A stretch of DNA of 64,000 nt, taken from NCBI GenBank assembly GCA_017502085.1, contig JAFVVQ010000066.1:1-64000 (forward strand). The letters are read 5' to 3'. Positions 19,062-26,890 of the stretch are shown here, piece by piece (the stretch's first letter is position 1; the number at the start of each line of letters is the position of its first letter). Below the pieces are notes generated by a model. That model worked only from the letters and a program-made list of their open reading frames with translations, made no database searches and was not told where the DNA came from. The stretch comes from Clostridia bacterium. GTDB taxonomy: Bacteria; Bacillota; Clostridia; Oscillospirales; Acutalibacteraceae. The translations under genes and the position numbers were made by a program.

Positions 19062-19328
19062 ATGGCTGGATTCATTGAGGACTTTTATTACAACAACATC
19101 GAAACGCAGAATTACACACCCGAATTCGGAAATGAGCTTAAGAAAAAGCTTGGTGCGCTGACTGCACTTGAAAAGCAGCTTTCCGACAGACTGACGGGCG
19201 AAGAAAAAGAATTGTTTCTGAGCTATGTAGAAGAATATAATGAGTTCAACTCACTCTCGGTTGCCGACAGTTTTATAAACGCTTTCCGTCTTGCTTCAAA
19301 ATTCACTTACGATTCGTTTGCCAGATAA
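19062..19328 (+). CDS. DUF6809-like small protein
   Basis: An 88-residue cytoplasmic helical protein beginning MAGFIEDFYYNNIETQN. The FYYNNI start, a LEKQLSDRLTGEEKELFLSY helix and the FINAFRLASKF C-terminal helix match the small clostridial proteins I know as DUF6809. Their function is not known; they are often found on plasmids and accessory regions. The start at 19062 follows AAAGAGG. The gene stands alone between two terminators. Confidence 0.65.
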   Translation: MAGFIEDFYYNNIETQNYTPEFGNELKKKLGALTALEKQLSDRLTGEEKELFLSYVEEYNEFNSLSVADSFINAFRLASKFTYDSFAR

Positions 19329-19361
19329 CTTCCTCCTTTCGTTCAAGAGGTTCATGACATA

Positions 19362-19394
19362 ACAAGCTCTGCAGATTTTTTCTGCGGAGCTTGT
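19362..19394 (+). terminator. Terminator (repeat type A, copy 1)
   Basis: A fourteen-base stem (19362-19375 with 19381-19394). The arm and its left flank ATGACATAACAAGCTC are nearly identical to the terminator at 24130-24163. Confidence 0.85.
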
Positions 19395-19406
19395 GTGTTT
19401 TCGGTA

Positions 19407-19443
19407 TGCAACCTGTTGCAACGAGAAAGATTTGTGATATAAT
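19407..19443 (+). promoter_or_regulatory. Promoter with overlapping palindromic operator
   Basis: TTGCAA (19416-19421), a 16-base spacer and TATAAT (19438-19443) precede the sialidase-fold gene. A palindrome TGCAAC-CT-GTTGCA (19407-19420) overlaps the -35 box and looks like a LacI-type operator. Confidence 0.6.
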
Positions 19444-19479
19444 ATGATTATTATAATTCAACGATGGGATTGAGATAAA

Positions 19480-20661
19480 ATGGTTCTTTTTCGTTTTTTG
19501 CTTGCGTTGCTGACGGCTTTTGGAACTTTGTTTCCGAGTGCAGGTCTGAATTTTGAATATAAGCATCTGCCGATTGAGTTTGAGATTGAGTCCGTGAACG
19601 ATATATATGTTCCTGCGGATAACAACGCAAACGTGGTTGAATATCCCTCAATCATAAAGCTTCGCCATCAGAAGAACGAAGCTGATAACGGCAAGTTGCT
19701 CGCAACGTTTGAGAAGTGGGGCGACACTTATCCCATATACGAGAGCAACGATGATGCTGAAACGTGGCAATACGTCTGCACTGTAAAAGATAACCTGAAC
19801 GAAGGCTATTGGAACGAATGGATGCCGTTCCTTTATGAGTTGCCTGCGGATATTGGCGATTTTGAAAAGGGAACAATCATTCTTGCCGCAACGTCAATAT
19901 ACGGCGAAGGCATAACCGACAGCACGATAACCCTTTATTCGAGCAATGATGCGGGTAAATCGTTCAACGCTTTCTGCAACGTTGACAGAGCAGGCGGAAT
20001 TGAATGGGGTGTATGGGAACCATATTTGATTTATGAGGAAGAAACAGGCAGACTTTTCTGTTTCTATTCAGATGATTCCGACCCTGAACATTCGCAGAAG
20101 CTTGTTTATAAGTACACAACCGACCTTGTTAATTGGAGCGAGAAGTTTGAATGCGTTGCCTGTTCCGATTCTTCACTCAGACCCGGTATGGTTTCAATTG
20201 CTAAAATGGGCAACGGCGAATATTTAATGGTTTATGAGATGGTCGGTATTTTTATGAATCCGATTTATTGCAAGAGAACGACTTCTCTTGATGATTGGGG
20301 CGAAGTTTCGGATTACGGCAAGATAGTTTCCGCAGGCGGCAAAACTTTCGGCTCTTCTCCTTGCATTGCGTGGTCACCCGTCGGCGGCGAATGCGGAACG
20401 CTTATTGTTACAGGTCGACACGCTATCAAAGGCGAAAGCGACACGGGTGCGGATATGTTCATCAGCTTCGATTACGGCAAAACCTTTGCACCGATTGATA
20501 ATCCCATTCCGTATCCGACTGACGAACCTTTCGTAAAATGCGGTTACAGTCCGTCACTCTTTTTCTCGGAGGACGGAACAACTCTTTACTACGTCAACAA
20601 TCCTCCGTGTTATGAATCAACCTATAAGATAACGGTTGCAAAAATCAGAATTTCGGAGTGA
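19480..20661 (+). CDS. Sialidase-fold (BNR / GH93-like) exported glycosidase
   Basis: A 393-residue protein with a hydrophobic N-terminus (LFRFLLALLTAFGTLF) and a six-bladed propeller-type repeat of strands. Diagnostic pieces are a NDAGKSF Asp-box, WGVWEPYLIYEEETGRLFC, YSDDSDPEHSQKLVY, RPGMVSIAKMGNGEYLMVYE and a second Asp-box-like SFDYGKTFAPI. The YSD...DP...QKLV and RPGM...Y-MVYE motifs are those of GH93 exo-arabinanase-like and related BNR proteins, so I favour exo-acting release of a terminal sugar, without knowing which. It lacks the arginine triad that would mark a true sialidase, as far as I can see. It is flanked by other glycan enzymes. Confidence 0.75.
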   Translation: MVLFRFLLALLTAFGTLFPSAGLNFEYKHLPIEFEIESVNDIYVPADNNANVVEYPSIIKLRHQKNEADNGKLLATFEKWGDTYPIYESNDDAETWQYVCTVKDNLNEGYWNEWMPFLYELPADIGDFEKGTIILAATSIYGEGITDSTITLYSSNDAGKSFNAFCNVDRAGGIEWGVWEPYLIYEEETGRLFCFYSDDSDPEHSQKLVYKYTTDLVNWSEKFECVACSDSSLRPGMVSIAKMGNGEYLMVYEMVGIFMNPIYCKRTTSLDDWGEVSDYGKIVSAGGKTFGSSPCIAWSPVGGECGTLIVTGRHAIKGESDTGADMFISFDYGKTFAPIDNPIPYPTDEPFVKCGYSPSLFFSEDGTTLYYVNNPPCYESTYKITVAKIRISE

Positions 20662-20726
20662 TAAAAAGTGTTGGTTATTTTACTCAAGTCAAATTTTTGA
20701 AAAACCATAAGTGTTGAACTGCAAAA

Positions 20727-20751
20727 TGAGGCTGCTATGTAAGCAGCCTCA
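20727..20751. terminator. Bidirectional terminator
   Basis: A perfect ten-base stem (20727-20736 with 20742-20751). It is followed by an AT-rich tail on the plus strand and by ATTTTGC on the minus strand, so it can end both the sialidase-fold gene and the zinc-ribbon pseudogene. Confidence 0.7.
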
Positions 20752-20766
20752 TAATATTTTGATAAC

Positions 20767-21015
20767 TTATTCGACTTTAAATCCAAACATTTCTTTGAAA
20801 TCATTAAAGCATTCTTCGCATACCCAATACTTTTGGTCGGGCGTGCAATAGCCTTGCTACAAATCTTCGCCGTTATCGCTGAATTTATCCCAGCAAAAGG
20901 CACAATGGTCATGGTCCCACTTTTCTGACGGCTTGGTGTATTGCATCTTTTTAAGTTTTGCGTTCATCAAATACTCTTGCTGGTTCAAGATTCTCCAGTC
21001 GTTTTTCTCAAGCAT
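20767..21015 (-). pseudogene. Small zinc-ribbon protein interrupted by TAG
   Basis: A reading frame of 82 codons from ATG 21015 (with GGGAGGA seven bases upstream) to TAA 20767, broken by TAG at codon 53 (20859-20857). Before the break it reads MLEKNDWRILNQQEYLMNAK and later WDHDHCAFCWDKFSDNGEDL; after it QGYCTPDQKYWVCEECFNDFKEMFG. Cys38/Cys41 and Cys66/Cys69 make a CxxC...CxxC zinc site split by the stop, and the parts match a small clostridial protein type with HEHCEFCW and WICEEC. A single CAG to TAG change explains it. TAG is a normal stop in this genome (Fic gene), so recoding is unlikely. Confidence 0.75.
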
Positions 21016-21135
21016 ATAACATTCCTCCCGTAAACATATTAATTCCTTTAAAATATGATGTCAATAGTGAAGTCCATTTTATAGTACACAGAGTGTGGTA
21101 ATATATAGTTGTGAAATTTAAAGGGCAGAAAAACA

Positions 21136-21223
21136 ATGACAATAGAAGAATTCAGAAAAATTAAGCCTGAAAATATAGAGAAAAATGGCTGTCCTGCTGT
21201 ATGATGAGGATGATAATGAATGA
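21136..21223 (+). pseudogene. Frameshifted small gene
   Basis: ATG 21136 opens a frame reading MTIEEFRKIKPENIEKNG that stops after 22 codons. The +1 frame carries on as AVLLYDEDDNE and ends at TGA 21221-21223, which overlaps the ATG of the next gene (21220) in the usual coupled way. The overlap suggests a 29-30 codon gene with one inserted or deleted base near 21188. No strong ribosome site is visible upstream. The product is unknown. Confidence 0.4.
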
Positions 21224-21534
21224 TAAAAATAGAGATTACAAAAGAACAATATAACCTTTTGTCTGAATATTTTGCTGAATATCAACCGGACGTAACCGTA
21301 AACTTGATTGTGTGCGATGAAAATCTTGAAAAACTTGGATTCTGCAAATCGGCACCGTGCTATGTCTCCTTGGATTTGGATTATGACAGAATAAATGAAA
21401 TATTAGAACAACTTGATGAGTTTGAAATAGAGGCATATTATGATCATACATATCCCAAGGATAACTTTTATATTCAAAGAGATAAAAAGTTTGGATGGAT
21501 ATATAGCTATCTGCTAAACGCAGAAATCCAATAA
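21220..21534 (+). CDS. Hypothetical acidic protein
   Basis: A 104-residue, very acidic soluble protein (KEQYNLLSEYFAEYQPDV, VSLDLDYDRINEILEQLDEFEIEAYYD). It has no signal peptide, and only two cysteines, eight residues apart. The pattern of alternating strands and helices would fit a small alpha/beta immunity or antitoxin-type fold, but I cannot name a family. The preceding frameshifted gene overlaps its start codon. It is isolated from other intact genes, next to two decayed ones, so it may itself be a relic of an accessory element. Confidence 0.55.
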   Translation: MIKIEITKEQYNLLSEYFAEYQPDVTVNLIVCDENLEKLGFCKSAPCYVSLDLDYDRINEILEQLDEFEIEAYYDHTYPKDNFYIQRDKKFGWIYSYLLNAEIQ

Positions 21535-21626
21535 ATTTCAAGAAGGCATTTGACAAATGAATATTTCCAAATAAACTAAATAATATGTTTATGGGACATT
21601 TTATGAAGAAAATAAAATGTCAATAT

Positions 21627-21772
21627 TTTGTCAACAAGTCAGGATATCTGAGCTTTTTCGGGTTCGGTTACAAACTGCGGTAAGTTACGGCAAACACCTT
21701 TTTATTGACTTTTTGCCCGTTTGTCAACGTCAATCTGAGCGATTTTACAGATTACGGCAGGTTATGGCAAGC
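21627..21772 (+). repeat. Degenerate direct repeat in a gene-free stretch
   Basis: The 515 bases 21535-22049 contain no gene. Two copies of a related unit lie at 21627-21695 and 21720-21772: each begins TTTGTCAAC, has ATCTGAGC, then TACA and CGG blocks, and ends GTTAYGGCAARC. The copies differ by small deletions. The unit could be an old recombination or attachment site, but no recombinase is nearby. Confidence 0.45.
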
Positions 21773-21842
21773 AAAAACAAAACGCTTTAATCACACTCAA
21801 GTTCTCAAAGAGATAATTTATCCCGAATGGGGATTATCGAAA

Positions 21843-21870
21843 ACCCTTGGAATCAACCGATTCCAAGGGT
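21843..21870 (+). terminator. Rho-independent terminator
   Basis: A perfect twelve-base stem (21843-21854 with 21859-21870), an AACC loop and a T-rich tail. No intact gene lies directly upstream, so it may be left from a lost gene or serve 21220. Confidence 0.75.
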
Positions 21871-21927
21871 TCATTTCTTTTTAAGAATAATCTTAAAATC
21901 CAAAATGTTACTATTTTGTCATGATAA

Positions 21928-21970
21928 GCAAACCACAGATTCGGCGATTAAACCGAACCTGTGGTTTTGC
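21928..21970. terminator. Long hairpin before the GH36 promoter
   Basis: Arms 21928-21938 and 21959-21970 (GCAAACCACAG / CTGTGGTTTTGC, with one bulged T) extend inward through TTCGG/CCGAA. It lies just upstream of the GH36 promoter and may insulate it. Confidence 0.5.
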
Positions 21971-21991
21971 TCATTTTAATATGTTGCGTGC

Positions 21992-22020
21992 TTGCGTTTG
22001 GTTTGTTTTTATAGTATAAT
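21992..22020 (+). promoter_or_regulatory. Promoter of the GH36 gene
   Basis: TTGCGT (21992-21997), 17 bases, TATAAT (22015-22020). The start codon is 30 bases further on behind AAGGAGG. Confidence 0.6.
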
Positions 22021-22049
22021 TCACTTTATAAACCTTAAGGAGGGAGAAA

Positions 22050-24122
22050 ATGATTAAACTGTTCAGCGCAATTCTTGCGGTTATATATTTTATTGTTACT
22101 TTCGGAGGAATATTTACGTTTCACGAGTTTGAGAGTTACATAAACACGCTTGATGCAAAGAACGGCGTTCAGTTTGAAAGCATCAGCGCAGAAGAGATGA
22201 ATCTGAACAACGAAGAAAAAGAGCTTTGCGAAAATTGGTTTGAGAGCAATCTTTCGGTTTCGGCAGAAAGCTACCCGTTTACTTTCAGGGTTGACGGCAA
22301 AAAGTTTAATGCTGATGACTGGATAAAAGAATATGACGGTTCGGCAGAATTCGGCTCGGTTTATTCGGGCGGAAAGACGGGATATCTGATTCTGAAAAAC
22401 AGCGACGAAAGCCTTGAGGCAACGGTTGAAGCGACGCTCTTTCCTGAAAACGGCGCTTGCCAATGGACAGTTTTCATAAAGAACACGGGCGATGGCGATT
22501 CGGCTGTTATCAGCGATTTTTATGCTTTTGATTCCGCCTTATCGACGGGTGAGGCTTTATTGTATTATTCTATGGGAAGCAACTCGGCGGCGAGCGATTT
22601 TTCGTTGATAGAAAAGAAACTTACTGCAACGGAAAAAAGTTTCTCTGGCGTTAACGGTAAGCCGACAGAGAAATATTTGCCCTATTTCAACGTTTGCGGC
22701 AAAAACTTCGGCGCAGTAATTGGAGTGGGTTGGACAGGTCAGTGGAAAGCGACTTTCTCAGAGACCAACGGCAAAACCAATGTTACCGTCAGACAGGAAA
22801 GTCTGAAAGCCTATCTTCTTCCGGGTGAAGAAATCCGCTCACCTTTGGTTTCGGTTAACTTCTATAAAAACAGCAACCCCCTCAAAGGCTTCAACCTTTT
22901 CAGAAAATGGGTTACAGATTGTGTATACCCTGAAAATATAAATAAGAATTCATACACGGCAATGCAGGTTGCCGACCCTGTATCAACAAAAACATCTGAT
23001 GAGATTATTGCAATTTTGGACGGCATTGACCCTTCCGTTTATGAGCAGACCGACGTTTTTTGGATGGATGCAGGTTGGTATGAATATAACGAAGGCTGGC
23101 ACGACGGAGTTGGAACGTGGAAGGCGGATAAATCACGCTATGATAATGGAATTTCGGAGCTTTCGGGCTATGCGGCAGATAAAGGTATCGGATATGTACT
23201 CTGGTATGAGCCTGAAAGAGTGTATGAAGGTACGGAGTTTTATAAGGTGGGGTTACAGCACGAAGATTGGCTTATACACACCGACAGCGACATCTCAATG
23301 TGGAACCTTGCAAACGAGGAAGCCTTTGAGTTTTTCTGCAACTATATTCTGAATTCCCTTAAAGAGAACGGGGTAACGGTTTACCGCCAGGATTTCAATT
23401 TTGCACCGATTGAATATTGGGAGAAAGCCGATAAGGAATTTTACGGCGGCAGAAAAGGAATCTGCGAAAATCATTATGTTACAAACCTCTACAGATATCT
23501 TGATTATCTGACGGATAATATTGATGGGCTGATAATTGATAACTGTGCTTCGGGCGGCAAAAGACTTGACCTTGAAATGACCTACCGCAGCGTGCCATTC
23601 TGGCGCAGCGATTATAACTGCTCTTATCATGATGATTTGTTCAACGCCACGCAGGCGCATACTTACGGATTATCATTTTGGCTGCCCATCCACGGTTCAG
23701 CTCTCTGGATGGCAAATGAATATGCTTCCCGATCTGCGATAATGCCGTTTATGCTTATGGATTTTTATTCGCATCAACACCCTGAATTTGGGTTCTACAA
23801 GGAACAGAGAGAGTTAATGACGGGTAATTATTATCCTCTTGATTTCGGCGGCGCAGACAGTGGCAGAATGCTGGCAATGCAGTTTTCAACGCAGGATGCT
23901 TTGAACGGAACGGCGTTGATATATAAACGTGCAGAGGTTACGAACAGCGAATATACCGTTAAGCTTAACGGACTTGCACCGTCAGAAAACTACAGCGTTT
24001 ATGATGTTGATAAGCCTGAGACGGTCTTGACTTTCACCGGAAAAGAGCTTATGGAGAATGGCATAACGCTCGAACTGCCTGATGGTGAAAAGGCAATCAT
24101 ATTGATGTTCAGCGCTGAATAA
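22050..24122 (+). CDS. GH36-family alpha-galactosidase-like enzyme, membrane-anchored
   Basis: A 690-residue GH36 enzyme. An N-terminal hydrophobic stretch (LFSAILAVIYFIVTFGGIF) should anchor or export it. A beta-sandwich domain fills 30-290; the catalytic barrel has DVFWMDAGWY, GIGYVLWYEPERV, the nucleophile D448 (YRQD) and the acid/base D521 (WRSDYN) after CASGGKRLD. A small beta domain closes the chain. GH36 enzymes remove alpha-linked galactose (some N-acetylgalactosamine or transfer raffinose sugars); the exact sugar is not clear. It is a single-gene unit with its own promoter and a strong terminator. Confidence 0.88.
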   Translation: MIKLFSAILAVIYFIVTFGGIFTFHEFESYINTLDAKNGVQFESISAEEMNLNNEEKELCENWFESNLSVSAESYPFTFRVDGKKFNADDWIKEYDGSAEFGSVYSGGKTGYLILKNSDESLEATVEATLFPENGACQWTVFIKNTGDGDSAVISDFYAFDSALSTGEALLYYSMGSNSAASDFSLIEKKLTATEKSFSGVNGKPTEKYLPYFNVCGKNFGAVIGVGWTGQWKATFSETNGKTNVTVRQESLKAYLLPGEEIRSPLVSVNFYKNSNPLKGFNLFRKWVTDCVYPENINKNSYTAMQVADPVSTKTSDEIIAILDGIDPSVYEQTDVFWMDAGWYEYNEGWHDGVGTWKADKSRYDNGISELSGYAADKGIGYVLWYEPERVYEGTEFYKVGLQHEDWLIHTDSDISMWNLANEEAFEFFCNYILNSLKENGVTVYRQDFNFAPIEYWEKADKEFYGGRKGICENHYVTNLYRYLDYLTDNIDGLIIDNCASGGKRLDLEMTYRSVPFWRSDYNCSYHDDLFNATQAHTYGLSFWLPIHGSALWMANEYASRSAIMPFMLMDFYSHQHPEFGFYKEQRELMTGNYYPLDFGGADSGRMLAMQFSTQDALNGTALIYKRAEVTNSEYTVKLNGLAPSENYSVYDVDKPETVLTFTGKELMENGITLELPDGEKAIILMFSAE

Positions 24123-24129
24123 TGACATA

Positions 24130-24163
24130 ACAAGCTCCGCAGAGATTTCTCTGCGGAGCTTGT
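24130..24163 (+). terminator. Terminator (repeat type A, copy 2)
   Basis: A perfect fifteen-base stem (24130-24144 with 24149-24163) followed by TTTTAT. It shares arm and left flank with the terminator at 19362-19394. Confidence 0.9.
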
Positions 24164-24169
24164 GTTTTA

Positions 24170-24198
24170 TTGCCATAATACAATTAATATGCTATACT
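24170..24198 (+). promoter_or_regulatory. Promoter of the DUF4838 gene
   Basis: TTGCCA (24170-24175), 17 bases, TATACT (24193-24198), 56 bases before the chosen start codon. Confidence 0.6.
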
Positions 24199-24254
24199 AT
24201 ATGTATGCAGAAAATCATCAGAGATTTCTGCGATTCATAAAAGGTGGGATAAAA

Positions 24255-26156
24255 ATGAAAAAAGTCATCAGTATTGTTCTTGCGTTGATAATTGCGGCGG
24301 CCTGCATTCCGTTTGCCGTATTTGCTGAAGGAGATGATTCTGTGCTTGATGATTCGGTTATTGTTATTTCGGTGAACGCATCTCAGACGGATAAATATGC
24401 CGCGCAGAGACTGAAGTATTATCTCGACAGAATTCTTTGCACGGAAATCGAAATTATTACCGACGACACTGAAACGGATGTTTATGAGTTTTCTGTCGGT
24501 GGAACCAACCGTGCGGGGAAGGATTTATCCGATTCTGCCGACGGAAGCTACACAATCACCTCCGATCAGAACGGAGTTGTTATCAACGGTTCGGGTAACA
24601 AGGGCACAATTAACGGTGTTTATGCTTTCCTTGAAAAATATTGCGGATGCCATTGGTACGAAACCGAGGTCATTGTTGTTCCTGAAAATAAAAATCTGAC
24701 CGTTCCGGACGGTATTGATATCAGCTATAAACCGTTTTTTGAGTATACCGAGACGGATACTGCAAGTTCACGTGACCCGGAGTTTTCTCTTGCAAACGGG
24801 CTGACCGGCGGTGTTTACAGAAATCTCACTGCGGAGCAAGGTTCGACGGTCGGTTATCTCGGTGCATTCTGCCACACTTTCACAACGTTCTTCTGCAAAT
24901 CCGAGACGTATTTTGCAGATCATCCCGAATATTTTGCGCTCCGTAACGGTTTCAGAGTTCCCGATCAGCTTTGTCTTACAAATGCAGACGTCAGGGATGT
25001 CGTAACAACAGAGGTGCTTGATCTGCTTAAAAAAGAACATAATCCCGATGCGGATATTCAGATTGTTTCTCTCACGCAGCACGATAATTTCAATTTCTGT
25101 CAATGCGATAACTGCAAGGCTGTCGATGAAGAGAACGGCTCGCAGTCAGGCACGATGATTTCGTTTGTCAATGAAATTGCACGAAGGGTCAAGGAACACG
25201 GCTATGACAACGTCGTTTTTGATACTTTTGCTTATCAGTATACAAGAAAAGCCCCCTCGGTTGTCAGACCCCGTGAAGACGTTGTTGTGCGTCTCTGTTC
25301 CATAGAATGCTGCTTCGGTCATACTCTCGATGACCCCGATTGTCCCGAAAATGCCGAGTTTATGGCAGATCTTAAGGAATGGGGCGAAATCTGTAACAGA
25401 GTTTATGTCTGGGATTACGTCAACAATTACAGAGAAACCGCCTGCATCTTTCCGAATTTCGGAGTAATGCAGAGAAACGTTCAGATATTCTATGAGAACA
25501 ATGTCAAAGGCTTATATGAAGAGGGAAATTATTATATTGCCGATTGCGATGCCGAGTTCGGTGAAATGAGAACTTATCTTCTCTCGAAACTGATGCAGAA
25601 TCCTTATCTTGATTACGAAGCTGAAATCAAAGGATACCTTGACGGTGTTTACGGCGAAGGCGGAAAGTATATCGGTGAATTCATTGATATAATTACGGAA
25701 CACGCTGTTACAGATACAGACCATCTTTCTATATATCAGTTGTCTAACGATACCCTTTACCGTATGACGAAGGATGATATAGAAAAATGCGATGAACTCT
25801 GGAAAAAAGCGAAATCAGCCGACGTAACGGAGGCTCAGCTGCGGAAAATACTGCGTTCCGAACTTTCGTGGAGATATTGGAAATGCGCCAATAAAAAGTC
25901 GGAATTTTCAAGACTTCAGTTTCCGTATGTGTATATGAATGCCGCAGAAAAGCTTCACAATGATTTCAGGGAAATGGGTATTAAAGTTTTCTCGGAAGGT
26001 GCAAGAAGCGAACTGTCGGATTGTGAACTTCTCTATCTTTACAGAGATATTCACAAATGGACAAAGCTTTATGAGGAATGGTTCTGGGATATATTGAATC
26101 CCGTTGCGGTTGCGTTTTATAATTTCCTCGGCAAAATTTACAGTTTATTCAACTGA
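24255..26156 (+). CDS. DUF4838 exported putative glycosidase
   Basis: A 633-residue exported protein with a clean signal peptide (MKKVISIVLALIIAAACIPF, cleavage after VFA). Residues 30-150 form an N-terminal domain like the one that precedes GH20 and GH67 barrels (AAQRLKYYLDRIL, GTINGVYAFLEKYCGCHWY). The barrel has the DUF4838 hallmarks: GAFCHTF, DHPEYFAL, LCLTN, VSLTQHDNFNFCQCDNC and YVWDYVNNY. Some DUF4838 proteins sit in polysaccharide-use loci as likely glycosidases; the substrate here is unknown. The last 20 residues are a hydrophobic phenylalanine-rich helix (VAVAFYNFLGKIYSLF). The start at 24255 follows AGGTGGG. Confidence 0.85.
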   Translation: MKKVISIVLALIIAAACIPFAVFAEGDDSVLDDSVIVISVNASQTDKYAAQRLKYYLDRILCTEIEIITDDTETDVYEFSVGGTNRAGKDLSDSADGSYTITSDQNGVVINGSGNKGTINGVYAFLEKYCGCHWYETEVIVVPENKNLTVPDGIDISYKPFFEYTETDTASSRDPEFSLANGLTGGVYRNLTAEQGSTVGYLGAFCHTFTTFFCKSETYFADHPEYFALRNGFRVPDQLCLTNADVRDVVTTEVLDLLKKEHNPDADIQIVSLTQHDNFNFCQCDNCKAVDEENGSQSGTMISFVNEIARRVKEHGYDNVVFDTFAYQYTRKAPSVVRPREDVVVRLCSIECCFGHTLDDPDCPENAEFMADLKEWGEICNRVYVWDYVNNYRETACIFPNFGVMQRNVQIFYENNVKGLYEEGNYYIADCDAEFGEMRTYLLSKLMQNPYLDYEAEIKGYLDGVYGEGGKYIGEFIDIITEHAVTDTDHLSIYQLSNDTLYRMTKDDIEKCDELWKKAKSADVTEAQLRKILRSELSWRYWKCANKKSEFSRLQFPYVYMNAAEKLHNDFREMGIKVFSEGARSELSDCELLYLYRDIHKWTKLYEEWFWDILNPVAVAFYNFLGKIYSLFN

Positions 26157-26163
26157 GATTTTT

Positions 26164-26195
26164 CAAACCCGAAGTGCTTACCCGCTTCGGGTTTG
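26164..26195 (+). terminator. Terminator after the DUF4838 gene
   Basis: A perfect eleven-base stem (26164-26174 with 26185-26195) followed by TTTAT. Confidence 0.85.
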
Positions 26196-26199
26196 TTTA

Positions 26200-26228
26200 T
26201 TGACAAATACCCTTTTTCGGGATACTAT
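26200..26228 (+). promoter_or_regulatory. Promoter of the DUF218-GH42-PHP operon
   Basis: TTGACA (26200-26205), 17 bases, TACTAT (26223-26228), 22 bases before the DUF218 start. Confidence 0.7.
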
Positions 26229-26250
26229 TAACTGAAAGGGAGAGATTGAT

Positions 26251-26886
26251 ATGATTAAAGATATTCTCTGCGCAGCCGGTGCCGTTACAGGCTCGCTGGC
26301 GGGCGTAATGACAGTTTCAATGGCGGCATATCTGCCGTTTGTTATCAGCGATGCCGTCAGGCATAACAGAGATAAATGTGATTATCTGCTGATTCTCGGC
26401 GGCAACGTTATCGGTGCTGATACTCCCAGCCCTCAGCTTGTTGAAAGAATGAAAGCGGCGGCGGTCTATCTCAAGGAAAATCCGCATACGGTTGCGATTC
26501 CCTGCGGTGGATGTTTCAGAGACGGTCAGAAAAAATCCGAGGCTGAAATCATTGCCGCTTATCTTGAAAAACAAGGGATTGACGGTGAACGAATCATTCT
26601 TGAGGATAAATCGACAACGACGTATGAGAATTTTGAATTCGGCTCAAAGATAATAGAAAACCACGCAGGCAAGCCGCTTGATGGGGTGAAAATTGCTTTT
26701 CTTTCGTCGGATTATCATATTCACAGGGCTGCGATTATTGCGGACCATTGCGGATTGAAAAATATCGGCAAGGTATCCTGTCCGACCCCCGGGAAAGCAA
26801 TGCCCCGATACCTGAGAGAATATTTTGTTGCATTCGAGGTGCTTTTCCGCACCATAAAAATAAAAATCAATAAGTCAGGAAAGTGA
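26251..26886 (+). CDS. DUF218 (YdcF/SanA/ElyC-like) membrane-associated protein
   Basis: A 211-residue protein with an N-terminal hydrophobic segment (about 5-32) and a DUF218 domain: YLLILGGNVIG, the S-P-x-L-x-x-R-M-KAAA helix, IPCGGCFRDGQKKSEAEI, a DKSTTTYENFEF motif and FLSSDYHIHRA. Proteins of this type are linked to envelope or cell-wall lipid-carrier homeostasis in other bacteria, though the chemistry is unclear. It starts a three-gene operon with GH42 (four bases downstream) and a PHP protein. Its link to beta-galactoside use may be only positional. Confidence 0.85.
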   Translation: MIKDILCAAGAVTGSLAGVMTVSMAAYLPFVISDAVRHNRDKCDYLLILGGNVIGADTPSPQLVERMKAAAVYLKENPHTVAIPCGGCFRDGQKKSEAEIIAAYLEKQGIDGERIILEDKSTTTYENFEFGSKIIENHAGKPLDGVKIAFLSSDYHIHRAAIIADHCGLKNIGKVSCPTPGKAMPRYLREYFVAFEVLFRTIKIKINKSGK

Positions 26887-26890
26887 TATT

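Noticed and set aside
19407-19420. Catabolite (cre) site at TGCAACCTGTTGCA
   Set aside because: It lacks the central CG of cre sites; a LacI-type operator is possible, but CcpA is not supported.
7649-21015. Stop-codon reassignment (in-frame TAA and TAG in two genes)
   Set aside because: TAA, TAG and TGA all end intact genes here (the Fic gene ends in TAG), and long genes contain no internal stops, so nonsense mutation or sequence error is simpler.
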